A stretch of DNA of 64,000 nt from assembly GCA_963782885.1 (NCBI GenBank), contig CAWALL010000006.1, forward strand, positions 124,001-188,000, written 5' to 3'. The notes under the pieces were generated by a model, which made no database searches, had not been told where the DNA came from, and was given only the letters and a program-made list of their open reading frames with translations. Below are positions 15,687 to 23,938 of this stretch, piece by piece; position 1 is the first letter of the stretch, and each line of letters begins with the position of its first letter. The position numbers and the translations under genes are program-made. The DNA comes from DATAOG01 sp963782885 (lineage in GTDB: Bacteria > Pseudomonadota > Alphaproteobacteria > Geminicoccales > Geminicoccaceae).

Positions 15687-16901
15687 TCAAGACTGCCGCT
15701 CGTGTCCATGGCCACCGACGGATCCCAGGAAATCCGCGACACCGCGCAGAGGTCGTGTGCATCGCCAGCTCCACGAGTTCTTGACGCGCTGATAGTCCTT
15801 GCGAAGCTTGACCGCTGCTTGCTCGGAGTGTTTGAGTTGAGCGCGCAGAGATTCGAGGACGTGCTCCTGCTCTTGGATCCGGGCAGCCTGATTTTGGATC
15901 CGGGCAGCCTGCTCTTGGATCCGCGCGGCAGCACCGTCGAGCTGCCGCCGAAGCGGGGCGAGATTCGCTGCGGCGTCGTGGAGCTTTGTGCAGGCTCGAC
16001 CGCGCCTGATGATCTGCTGCGCCACGCGGCGGCGATCGGCCGGCGCCCGCGTTAGCCGGGCATTGACGGAGTCTGGAGGGCCGTCGATAGCGAACAGGTT
16101 CTCGTAGGCGATCGGCGCGGTGACGGTGGCTGGCTTCAGGCTAAGATCGTCGTCGTCGAAACGATACAGTGCGTAGCCAGCACGGGTAATCGCATCCTGA
16201 AGATCGACGCTGCTGCGCGCCCCTCGGTTGAGATTCTCCTCGGTGAATTCGAGGAGCAATGCTTGGACCTGCCGGTCGGCAAGCAGCTGCCGGGCACCGG
16301 CGAGGGCTTCGATCTCCAGACCCTCGACATCCAGCTTCAACAGGTCGATCTTGCCGATGTGGTGGGCCGTCGCCAGTTCGTCGAGCGCCAAGGTCGGCAC
16401 CTCTACCGTTTCCTCTTTTCCTTCGATTGACAATAGCGAGCTGTAGGCCGCGCGCCCCGTGGTCCCGAGAGTCAACAAGGCTACGCCGGGACGGTCCCGC
16501 ACGGCGGCTCTGACGACTCGGGCACTCGCCACGCGATGTGATCTCAGGTTTTGCTCGAGGATCGCGGATGTCTCAGGATGCGGCTCAACGGCGATGACAC
16601 GCCCTTCAGCGCCCATGAGCCGACCGGCCAGCACCGAGAAAAGACCGATGTGCGCACCGCAATCAACCACGGTTCCGGCTTCGTGCAGATAAAGCCAGAA
16701 AAATGCCTGTTCTCGATACTCGAACCAGCCCTCGTTGAGCGATCGAGCCACTTCCTCGTCGGGCGCATGAGCCAGCCAGCCCAAATGCGGAACAAAGACT
16801 TCGCTCGATGCGGTTGCAACGGTCTGTGTATCGGCCATCGAATCGAGGCTTTCACTTATTTCGGTCAGCCGCACCGGCATCTCAGTGTTCGGTCGCGCCA
16901 T
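15687..16901 (-). CDS. FkbM-family methyltransferase with C-terminal coiled coil
   Basis: A 404-residue protein. Residues 1-270 are an FkbM-type SAM-dependent O-methyltransferase: GTVVDCGAHIGLFSVLAG is the SAM-binding loop, followed by VIAVEPHPET, and IDLLKLDVEGLEIEAL is the FkbM hallmark. The C-terminal part is a coiled coil made partly of 7-residue repeats (RIQ-E/N-QAA, encoded at 15873-15935). It ends in SWSWRCTRPLRGV, a short motif often seen at the ends of polysaccharide-assembly proteins. The coiled coil may tether the enzyme to partners in a glycan assembly complex. GGGGA precedes the ATG at 16901. It probably methylates a sugar hydroxyl of the cluster product. Confidence 0.85.
   Translation of the reverse strand: MARPNTEMPVRLTEISESLDSMADTQTVATASSEVFVPHLGWLAHAPDEEVARSLNEGWFEYREQAFFWLYLHEAGTVVDCGAHIGLFSVLAGRLMGAEGRVIAVEPHPETSAILEQNLRSHRVASARVVRAAVRDRPGVALLTLGTTGRAAYSSLLSIEGKEETVEVPTLALDELATAHHIGKIDLLKLDVEGLEIEALAGARQLLADRQVQALLLEFTEENLNRGARSSVDLQDAITRAGYALYRFDDDDLSLKPATVTAPIAYENLFAIDGPPDSVNARLTRAPADRRRVAQQIIRRGRACTKLHDAAANLAPLRRQLDGAAARIQEQAARIQNQAARIQEQEHVLESLRAQLKHSEQAAVKLRKDYQRVKNSWSWRCTRPLRGVADFLGSVGGHGHERQS
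15873..15935 (-). repeat. Three tandem 21-bp repeats coding a heptad
   Basis: Units at 15873-15893, 15894-15914 and 15915-15935. The first two are nearly identical and the third has diverged. Each encodes one heptad (RIQ[E/N]QAA) of the FkbM protein's coiled coil. The length of 21 bp keeps the reading frame, so copy number could change the coiled-coil length by slippage without breaking the gene. Confidence 0.85.
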
Positions 16902-16964
16902 GGTTCCCCGCTGTGCCAACCTCACGACCGAAGGCCTTGTCGGCGGTCGAGTCGGGCGCCATGG

Positions 16965-18836
16965 TCATGTCGTCAGACTCATGCCGAGCGATCGCTCCAG
17001 ATCCTGGACGCCGAACAGCCGCGCGTAGACGCCCCCGCCCTGCATGAGCTCAGCGTGGGTGCCCTGTTCGACGATCTCACCCTTGAGCACGACGTAGATC
17101 CGGTCGGCGAACTCGACGATCGGCAACCGGTGCGAGACGATCAGGATCGTCTTTTTGCCGGCCAGCCGCGTCAGCGTCGCGCGCACGTCGCGCTCGAGCC
17201 TGCGGTCGAAGTAGGACGTGGGCTCGTCCAGCAGCAGGATCGGCGCGTCGCGATACAAGGCGCGGGCGAGCACGAGGCGCTGCCGCTGACCGCCGGAGAA
17301 GCGCTTGCCGCGCTCGCCGACCGGGGTGTCCAGTCCCTTGGGCAGCTGCCGGACGAAGTCGAGCGCGCTGGCGTCGTCGAGCGCCGACCACAGCCGTTCC
17401 TCGTCCTCGGCGCCGCGGTCGCGAGGGCCGCGGCCGTAGGTGAGGTTGGCCCTGATCGTGTCGTCGAGCAGAATCGCGTCCTGGCTGACCACCCCGATCG
17501 ACCGCCGCAGGCTCGACATGGTCAACTCACGGCTGTCGGTGCCGTTGATCGCGATCGCGCCGGCCGACGGATCGTAGAGGCGCGGGATCAGGTTGAGCAG
17601 GGTCGACTTGCCGCCGCCCGACGGGCCGACCAGCGCGACGATCTCCCCGGCGCCGAGCGTCATCGAGACGCCGCGCAGCACGTCGACCTTGCCGTCGTAG
17701 CTGAAACGGACGTCGCTGAGCTCTACGGTGCACCGTCTGGCGGTGAGCGGCACGGCATCCGGCCGGTCGTGGACCTGGACGCCGGCATCGAGCGCGTTTC
17801 GGATCCTCTGCGCCGCGATCAGCCCGGTCTGCAGGTTGATCGCGCCGGTCGACAGCCGCCGCACCGGCCGGTAGACGACCAGAACCGAGACCAGGAACGC
17901 TGCCAGCCCGCCGATCGCCTGGCTGCCGCCGTCGGCGACGCGAAAGGCGGCCACCAGGATCACCAGCGCGATCACGACGCCCGAGGCGCACCCGACGAGC
18001 GGATCGGTCGTCGCCTTGGTCTGCGCCAGCGCGACCGCTATCCGCTTGCGGCGCTTTGTCACCGCGCGATGCCAGTCGACCTCGAGCTCGGCGGTATTGG
18101 ATGCCTTGACGAAACGGAGCGCAGCGAGGACATCCGCAAGCCGCGTGGAGATCGCGCGACCGATGGTGATCTGCTCGTCGGTGAGGTCTCGGACCCGGCG
18201 TCCCATTCTCATGAGGCCGAACCCGATCAGCGGCAGCGCCGACAATGCCAGCAGGCTCAGCGGCCAGTCGACGCTGAGCATGACCCCGGCGAAGCACAGG
18301 AACAAGACCAGGTCCTGCATCATCGTGAAACACAGGCCAGTCGCTGCCGTGACCGCCCGGCCCGCCTCGCTGTTGCACAGGTTCAGCATCAGACCGGTGT
18401 GCATCCCGGCGGTCGAGCGCAGGTCGGACTGCAAGAAGCCCCGGAAGAGGTCGCGCTGAAGGTGGGTCAGCACCGATTGGCTGACGCGCTCCTCGATACG
18501 TTTGATCTGCAGGGTGGCGAACCCGCTGATCGGACCGAGCGCCGCCACCGCGGCGGCGAGGCCAAAGACCAGCTCGATCCGCCCACCCTCGAGGATCGCG
18601 GAGAGCGCCGGCTTCACCAGCCAGACGAGCAGCGCCGTCGCTCCTGACGCGAGCCACGTCAACGCGAAAGCCAGGACCAAAGCGCGGTGATGCGGGCGGA
18701 GGTACTCACGCTGCAGCCATCGGAATGCGTCGATCAGGTCACGATCGATGTGCCCGGCCAGCCATCGCGCAAAGACGCCACCCTGGTCGGCCGCGCCGGC
18801 TTGCTGCCCCTGCGCCTCGGTCCCCACACTCAGCAA
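16965..18836 (-). CDS. ABC exporter, fused permease and ATPase (MsbA-like)
   Basis: A 623-residue half-transporter. The N-terminal part carries the six-helix exporter membrane domain (from about residue 50 to 340). The C-terminal part is the nucleotide-binding domain, with Walker A GPSGGGKSTLL, signature FSGGQRQRL, Walker B ILLLDEPTS and the switch His in IVSHRLPIVEF. Homodimers of this type flip lipid-linked substrates. Position inside a glycan cluster suggests export of a lipid-linked oligosaccharide or a glycolipid. The FkbM gene follows 63 bp downstream on the same strand. Confidence 0.9.
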   Translation of the reverse strand: MLSVGTEAQGQQAGAADQGGVFARWLAGHIDRDLIDAFRWLQREYLRPHHRALVLAFALTWLASGATALLVWLVKPALSAILEGGRIELVFGLAAAVAALGPISGFATLQIKRIEERVSQSVLTHLQRDLFRGFLQSDLRSTAGMHTGLMLNLCNSEAGRAVTAATGLCFTMMQDLVLFLCFAGVMLSVDWPLSLLALSALPLIGFGLMRMGRRVRDLTDEQITIGRAISTRLADVLAALRFVKASNTAELEVDWHRAVTKRRKRIAVALAQTKATTDPLVGCASGVVIALVILVAAFRVADGGSQAIGGLAAFLVSVLVVYRPVRRLSTGAINLQTGLIAAQRIRNALDAGVQVHDRPDAVPLTARRCTVELSDVRFSYDGKVDVLRGVSMTLGAGEIVALVGPSGGGKSTLLNLIPRLYDPSAGAIAINGTDSRELTMSSLRRSIGVVSQDAILLDDTIRANLTYGRGPRDRGAEDEERLWSALDDASALDFVRQLPKGLDTPVGERGKRFSGGQRQRLVLARALYRDAPILLLDEPTSYFDRRLERDVRATLTRLAGKKTILIVSHRLPIVEFADRIYVVLKGEIVEQGTHAELMQGGGVYARLFGVQDLERSLGMSLTT

Positions 18837-19002
18837 GCGCCGTCTCCTCTAACGATGGCGACCGCGCACCATTGCGGCGGCAGAGCGCATAGTCGTGGCG
18901 GAGCTCCTTGAGGCCGTCAACCCACCCAATCCGGTACTCCCAGCCTCGCGCCTGTTCAAGCCCTCGTGCCGGGTCAGGTGCGCGCCGTGCTCTAAGACGA
19001 CA

Positions 19003-19152
19003 GCCTTGGTCGCGGTCCGGCACAATCTCCGACGGCAAGCCTTCTACCAAGGCCTGACCGCGGCCGGCAAACGCAAGAGACTCGTGCTTGCCGCCGCGAT
19101 GCGCAAGCTCCAGGTCACCCTCAACGCCATCCTCAGGGACGGCCAACCCTGG
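19003..19152 (+). pseudogene. IS110-family transposase, C-terminal remnant
   Basis: About 50 codons match the conserved end of IS110-type transposases: ALVAVRHNLRRQAFYQGL, then AAGKRKRLVLAAAMRKL and LNAILRDGQPW. The rest of the transposase is missing and no clear element ends are visible. It sits in the 457-bp gap (18837-19293) between the ABC exporter and the GT4 gene, on the opposite strand. An old insertion that probably disturbed the original cluster order. Confidence 0.7.
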
Positions 19153-19293
19153 CGCTCACCACAACCAGCTCGATCTTCCAAGCCCGCCGCTGACTCCTTG
19201 CGCCACGGCATCGAGCGCGGGGAGGGTCGGGACGGTCCAGCTTCTTGCGAAGTCAATCGACGACCCGCGGCGTGGTCCGCGACCGAGATCCAT

Positions 19294-20604
19294 TCATGCG
19301 GCGGGCGGCGCGCCGACCTGATCGGGGTGCCGCTCTGGCGCCGACATTTCGGGAAGGAGCGCCCCGAGCGCTTCTCCGAACAGCGCGGAGAGGTAGCCGT
19401 CAGCGGCGGCCGAGGCACTGAACAGGGCGGCCCGGGCACGCGCCGATGCCGCCACCCGACGGCCCGCGATCGCACGCTCGATCGCGGCGGCCATCGCCGC
19501 GCTGTCGCCCACCGGCAGGAGTTCGCCATAGCGACCGGCGTCCAGGATCTCCTTGGGCCCCCCCGGACAGCTCGTGCTGACCACCGGGCAACCGCACGCC
19601 ATCGCCTCGACCAGCGCGTTTCCAAAACCCTCGAACTTCGAAGACAGGACGAAGACGTTGGCGCGCGCCATGTAGGCATAGGGATTCGCGACGTAGCCCA
19701 AGAGACTGACATCGGACGCCACGCCCAGCTCCCGAGCGAGGTCGAGCAGGACAGCGCGTGGATCTGCGACCTTCTTCTGGCTGTTCGCTTCGCCCAGGAT
19801 CACGAGCCGCGCGGAGCGGCGCCGGCGCAGATCGGCAAAGGCGCGAATCAGCGTCGGATAGTCTTTTTGATCCGAGATTCGGCCCGCGGCCAGGACCACC
19901 GGCGGCTGCCCGGGACCGAACCAGGGGTGGGGCGCGGGCGCGCGCGCCAGGGCGGCGAGGTCTTCACCGACGACCGGATTGTAGATCGTCGCGATACTGC
20001 CAGGAGGCAGACCCGTCGTCGCCGTCAGATCGGCAGCGACGCCCTGCGACACGGCAACGATGGCATCCGCAAACGGATAGGTTCTCGCCATCAGGGGCGG
20101 CAGGTAGCGCCGATGCCAGCGACGCGACCCGCTGAGGGCCACTGAGGGCGGATTGCGCTCACTGATCAGGACCCGTACGGGCAGCCCCGACAGGCGAGCC
20201 GCCCAGACGGCCATCAGATTGACCGGTCGGGTCGCCGCCAACATCCCCCCGGGGCCGTGGCGTCGGATATAGCTGGTCAAGGAAGCCGTATAGAGCAGCA
20301 CGTCCGGCAACCGCGGGGAGAGCAGGACCGGCCGCAGCATGGTGGCGATGCCGCCAGGATCGGCGCGCAACGCGGCCATCCTGGCCATCAGCGACGTGCC
20401 CCGCTCGAGCTCGAAGTGGCGAATGTCGCGCGGCAGGCTGCCGAGCAGTCGGCCCTTCGCCTGGCAGGTCAGCAGGTCGACGCGGTGGCCGCGCGCAACC
20501 AGTTCGCGGCCAAGCGACAACGCCATCTTCTGTACGCCGCCGCCGCCCAGATGATCGAGGATCAAGGCCAGATGTCGGCGTCGTGGGGAGAGCTTCGCTG
20601 CCAC
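19294..20604 (-). CDS. Family 4 glycosyltransferase
   Basis: A 436-residue GT-B glycosyltransferase. The N-terminal acceptor domain starts LALILDHLGGGGVQKMALSL. The donor-binding domain contains LAAGRISDQKDYPTLIRAF (the usual G-R-L/I-x-x-QKD motif) and SSKFEGFGNALVEAMACGCP, which holds the E-x7-E sugar-nucleotide site. These retaining enzymes use UDP- or GDP-sugars to build polysaccharides or glycolipids on the cytoplasmic face. Translation appears to start at GTG 20604. It is the most upstream gene of the minus-strand glycan cluster and is separated from the ABC exporter by a gap holding transposon debris. Confidence 0.88.
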   Translation of the reverse strand: MAAKLSPRRRHLALILDHLGGGGVQKMALSLGRELVARGHRVDLLTCQAKGRLLGSLPRDIRHFELERGTSLMARMAALRADPGGIATMLRPVLLSPRLPDVLLYTASLTSYIRRHGPGGMLAATRPVNLMAVWAARLSGLPVRVLISERNPPSVALSGSRRWHRRYLPPLMARTYPFADAIVAVSQGVAADLTATTGLPPGSIATIYNPVVGEDLAALARAPAPHPWFGPGQPPVVLAAGRISDQKDYPTLIRAFADLRRRRSARLVILGEANSQKKVADPRAVLLDLARELGVASDVSLLGYVANPYAYMARANVFVLSSKFEGFGNALVEAMACGCPVVSTSCPGGPKEILDAGRYGELLPVGDSAAMAAAIERAIAGRRVAASARARAALFSASAAADGYLSALFGEALGALLPEMSAPERHPDQVGAPPAA

Positions 20605-21082
20605 CCGTCATCTCGAAGCCGCTGAATGCGGCGGCGGGATCCGATTAAAGGTCGGGCGGTTGCCGGGGGTCAAGCGACATCCGGCACTGGGACGCGGGAG
20701 ACGGCCACGTCGGGCACGATGTGTGCCGTGTGCCTGCCGACGGCGCGCATCGGCTGCTGCCATCGGGCTCCGCCGGCATTGGAAGGCGGCTGCCGTAGAC
20801 GTCGATCCCATCGAAGAGTCCCAGGCCCCGGTGCCAGCAATTGCTCGCCGAATTCTACGGAATCGGCAGTATCCGGCAGGTGGCGAGCGGGTGCCAGACG
20901 TTCTAACAAACCCCTCCGGCGACCCTCTAATCCCAGCCGGCCCGGGCGCATTCAAGGGTTTCCGGAGCCCGACGCTGGTGGTCGGCCTCGACGGGTCGGT
21001 TCTCGAGATGGCCGCGGCGAGCGGCTTCGGGCAATTCTGGTCGGCCGGTGCGGTCGGCTCTCGACACCCGCTGCCTCCCTAG
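20605..21082. other. Decayed stretch without a supported gene
   Basis: Both strands have open frames, but none reads as a recognisable protein. It lies directly left of the phosphoglucomutase remnant and may contain further unrecognisable parts of that gene. Confidence 0.4.
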
Positions 21083-21405
21083 CCGGTTGCCGAGGTGGTC
21101 CGCGAGCACTTTGCGCGCTTTGGCCGCAAGTACTATTCGCGGCACGACCGCGAGGAGGTCGATGCCGACCCGGATGCCGGCCTGATCGACGATCTGTGCG
21201 CGGCTGCCCGGGCAGCGCTTCGGCGACCGGACGACCGCCCAGGTCGACGAAGCCAGCGACGCGCCGACCCGGTCGACGGCCGGTCAGCACCCCACAGCTC
21301 ATTCGTCTGCTGTTCGTGGATGGCGCCGGGATCGTCTACCGGTTGTCCGGTACCGGCATCGCCAGCGCCACCTTACAGGTCTATCTCGGGCGCTTAGAGC
21401 CGGCC
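21083..21405 (+). pseudogene. Phosphoglucomutase, 3' remnant with several frameshifts
   Basis: Pieces in shifting frames match the C-terminal domain of alpha-D-glucose phosphate-specific phosphoglucomutase. PVAEVVREHFARFGRKYYSR HDREEVD comes first, then VDEASD, then DPVDGR in a second frame, and finally LIRLLFVDGAGIVYRLSGTG and ASATLQVYLGRLEP in a third. The RLSGTG segment is the phosphate-binding loop of this enzyme family. At least two frame changes occur between about 21240 and 21300. Only the last quarter of the gene is readable. The enzyme normally interconverts glucose 1- and 6-phosphate, so its loss beside a glycan cluster is notable; a second copy elsewhere is likely. Confidence 0.7.
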
Positions 21406-21537
21406 GCTGATGGCCCTTGTCGATCAGCTCGCCGGCAGCCAAACCCGCACAGGCCGCCCGGAGCCCTCGGTCACCACCTGAAGGGAGAGGGCGCGGCCCG
21501 CGTCATCCAGGCCACGCCGACCGATCAGGCCAGATCC

Positions 21538-21711
21538 TCACGAGGTCTGACCAGGCACGGCATCGCGGGCGCCGCGCCGGGCGACGCGGTCGATGTCGCC
21601 CGGCCCGATCCCCAGATCATAGAGTTCCCGGTGATTGTGCTGCAGCAGCTGATCACGCAGCCGGCGAAAGACACGCCAGCGGTAGAGCCAGTCACGGACA
21701 AATTCCAACAT
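21538..21711 (-). CDS. DUF1127 small protein
   Basis: A 57-residue protein with the DUF1127 (YjiS-like) pattern: an N-terminal hydrophobic helix, then RRLRDQLLQHNHRELYDLG and the terminal IGPGDIDRVAR motif. Small arginine-rich DUF1127 proteins are abundant in Alphaproteobacteria and several bind RNA or affect phosphate and carbon metabolism; the role of this one is unknown. The start is well supported by GGAGGTG seven bases upstream of the ATG at 21711. It is the only intact gene in the decayed 20.6-22.3 kb region. Confidence 0.8.
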   Translation of the reverse strand: MLEFVRDWLYRWRVFRRLRDQLLQHNHRELYDLGIGPGDIDRVARRGARDAVPGQTS

Positions 21712-21960
21712 AGCACACCTCCATCTGTAGGAGAGGCAACCCAACTCGTCCGCCACCGGTGTATGTGAGGGGTCCGCCCGGCAGCACCAGGGCTGATGCT
21801 GCATTGCAGCATTGCGCGAACGCAGAACCACGCGGCCACAGGTGGCCTTTGTGCGCGTCCCCGACCGCCGCCCGATCTATCGCCCGAGTAGCAGCGCTTG
21901 GGGGTAGTGGTCGTCCCACGGAGGTCGCAGACCTCTTCCGACGGACCAAGCGGAGCACGG

Positions 21961-22313
21961 ATGGATCGTCTCTCCACACTCAAGCTGTTCGTCAGCGTGG
22001 TCGAGTTCAGATCGATCTCCGGGGCCGGGCGGACCTGGGCATGTCGACCACCGGGGCGTCTCGCCGGATTCAGAAGCTCGAGACGCAGCTCGGCCTACGG
22101 CTGCTCGACCGGACCACCCGCACCGTCACCCCGACCGAGCCCGGTCAGCACCTGTACGATCGGATCTCGCCGCTCCTGTCCGGGCTCGACGCAGCACTCC
22201 GCGACGCGAGCGCGAGCGCCGATCCACCGGCCGGCGTGCTCCGGGTCCTCGCCCGCCGCTCCTTCGGCCGGCCTGAGCCTTGCGGTTGTCACGGATCTGG
22301 GATCGTTGGATAA
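21961..22313 (+). pseudogene. LysR-type regulator, frameshifted and truncated
   Basis: The first frame encodes MDRLSTLKLFVSVVEFRSIS, the standard LysR N-terminus. After SGAGR the sequence continues in another frame as DLGMSTTGASRRIQKLETQL and GLRLLDRTTRTVTPTEPG, which is the recognition helix and linker helix. Loss of one G near 22035 explains the shift. The effector-binding domain is absent: the frame ends at 22313, just after the first inter-domain residues. A regulator of the TRAP genes that follow is a reasonable guess for its former role, since LysR genes often sit next to their targets. Confidence 0.75.
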
Positions 22314-22384
22314 CGGTTGCCAATCATCGCGATCAAACCGCCACACCAACCGCCTCCGGGCGGCGGCACCTCGGGAGGTTCGAC

Positions 22385-23434
22385 GTGGCAGCCATCAGGA
22401 TTCTCGCATTCGCGGGCGCGCTCGGCGCCGCGGCGGTGGCCGGCGGCTTCGGCGCCGGGCTCGGCACCGTCAAGGCCGCCGAGGTCGAGCTCCGCCTCTC
22501 CCACTGGGTCCCGGCCCAGCATCCGCTCCAGCCGACCGGCCTCGAACCCTGGGCAAAGTCGATCGCGGACGCCTCCGACGGGCGGATCCAGATCACGATC
22601 TTCCCGGCCCAACAGCTCGGCGCCGCGCCCGACCACTACGACATGGCGCGCGACGGCATCGCCGACGTCACCTACGTCAATCCCGGCTACCAGGCCGGGC
22701 GGTTCCCGATCATCGCCCACGGCGAGATCCCGTTCCAGATCACCAACGCCAAAGGCGGCTCCAAGGCGCTCGACGCCTGGTACCGGCCGTACGCCGAGAA
22801 GGAGATGGGCGACATCAAGTTCTGCATGGCGTTCCTGCACTCGCCCGGCACCTTCCACTCCAAGGAGAAGCTGAACCGACCCGAGGACGTCCGCGGCAAG
22901 AACATCCGGCCGGCGCAGGCTACGATCGCCCGCTTCGTCAACCTGCTCGGCGGCGCCAGCGTCCAGGTGTCGGCGCCGGAAGCGCGCGAGGCGCTCGCCA
23001 AAGGGGCCGCGGATGCGATCACCTTTCCCTGGAACTCGCTCTACCTCTTCGGCATCGACAGCATCACCAAATACCACCTGGACATGCCGCTCTACGTGAC
23101 GACCTTCGTGCTGGTGATGAACAAACCGCGCTACGAGGGCATGAGCGAAGCCGACCGCAAGGTGATCGACGACCATTGCACCAGCGACTGGGCCGAGAAG
23201 ATGGCGAGCGGCTGGGCCGACTGGGAGGACGCAGGCCGGACCAAGATGCTGGCCGACCCCTCGCACCACGTCTACGAGCCGACGCCGGACGACGTCCAGG
23301 CCTGGCGCGACGCCGCGGCGCCGCTGCTCGAGGCCTGGAAGGCCGACGTCAAGGCGCGCGGCTATGATGCCGATGCGATCGATGCGGCGTTTGTCAAGAC
23401 CATGAAGGCGAACGGCGCCTACTACGGCCAGTAG
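22385..23434 (+). CDS. dctP: TRAP transporter solute-binding subunit (DctP)
   Basis: A 349-residue periplasmic binding protein. Residues 1-30 form a signal peptide (IRILAFAGALGAAAVAGG, cleavage near VKA-AE). The mature part follows the DctP fold: LRLSHWVPAQHPLQ, IFPAQQLGAAPDHYDMARDG and GKNIRPAQATIARF, which includes the arginine that usually pairs with the substrate carboxylate, then ALAKGAADAITFPWN. The GTG at 22385 is chosen because GGGAGG lies nine bases upstream and it gives a proper signal peptide. It is the first of three transporter genes. Substrate is probably an organic acid, type unknown. Confidence 0.92.
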   Translation: MAAIRILAFAGALGAAAVAGGFGAGLGTVKAAEVELRLSHWVPAQHPLQPTGLEPWAKSIADASDGRIQITIFPAQQLGAAPDHYDMARDGIADVTYVNPGYQAGRFPIIAHGEIPFQITNAKGGSKALDAWYRPYAEKEMGDIKFCMAFLHSPGTFHSKEKLNRPEDVRGKNIRPAQATIARFVNLLGGASVQVSAPEAREALAKGAADAITFPWNSLYLFGIDSITKYHLDMPLYVTTFVLVMNKPRYEGMSEADRKVIDDHCTSDWAEKMASGWADWEDAGRTKMLADPSHHVYEPTPDDVQAWRDAAAPLLEAWKADVKARGYDADAIDAAFVKTMKANGAYYGQ

Positions 23435-23449
23435 CCCGGCGCCGCGCAC

Positions 23450-23938
23450 GTGCGGCTCGTGCAGCGGCTGGACCGGCTCGCGACCCTGGTCGAGACGATC
23501 GCCGGCCTGTTCCTCGCCGCGATCACGGTCCTGGTGTTCATCTCGGCGCTCGGTCGCTACGTCTTCGCCGCGCCGATCCCGGACGCCTTCGACGTCTCGC
23601 GGCTGATGCTCGGGGTCGTGATCCTCTGGGGCTTTGCGAGCGTCGGCTATCGCGGCGCCCACATCAAGGTCGACCTGGTCGCGGCGGTCCTGCCGGCGCG
23701 CCTTCGGCGCGGGCTCGACGCGCTGGGCGCCCTGGTCCTGCTGCTGTTCACGGTCCTGCTCGCCTGGAAGCTCGCGGACCGCCTCGCGAGCGCATTCGCG
23801 AGCCACGAGGCGACCATGGACTTGCGCCTGCCGGTCTGGCCGTGGCTGGCCGTGATCTGGCTCGGGGTGGTCGCCTCGGTGTTCACGATTGCCGCCCGCA
23901 TCGTCCTGATGCTGCGCCTGGGCAGCCGCCCTGAATGA
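23450..23938 (+). CDS. dctQ: TRAP transporter small permease (DctQ)
   Basis: A 162-residue membrane protein with four predicted helices, the usual topology and size of TRAP small permeases (AGLFLAAITVLVFISALGRY in the first helix, VSRLMLGVVILWGFASVGY in the second). It starts at GTG 23450, 15 bp after dctP, and its stop overlaps the dctM start by 4 bp (ATGA), so the two permeases are translationally coupled. It forms the membrane complex with DctM that receives solute from DctP and uses a sodium gradient. Confidence 0.9.
   Translation: MRLVQRLDRLATLVETIAGLFLAAITVLVFISALGRYVFAAPIPDAFDVSRLMLGVVILWGFASVGYRGAHIKVDLVAAVLPARLRRGLDALGALVLLLFTVLLAWKLADRLASAFASHEATMDLRLPVWPWLAVIWLGVVASVFTIAARIVLMLRLGSRPE

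Noticed and set aside
15873..15935. Short tandem repeats considered as a CRISPR array
   Set aside because: There are no spacers; the 21-bp units are contiguous, in frame, and encode heptads of a coiled coil.
16551..18647. Long plus-strand frame opposite the FkbM and ABC exporter genes
   Set aside because: Composition is Arg/Gln/His-rich shadow sequence; the minus strand carries all catalytic motifs.
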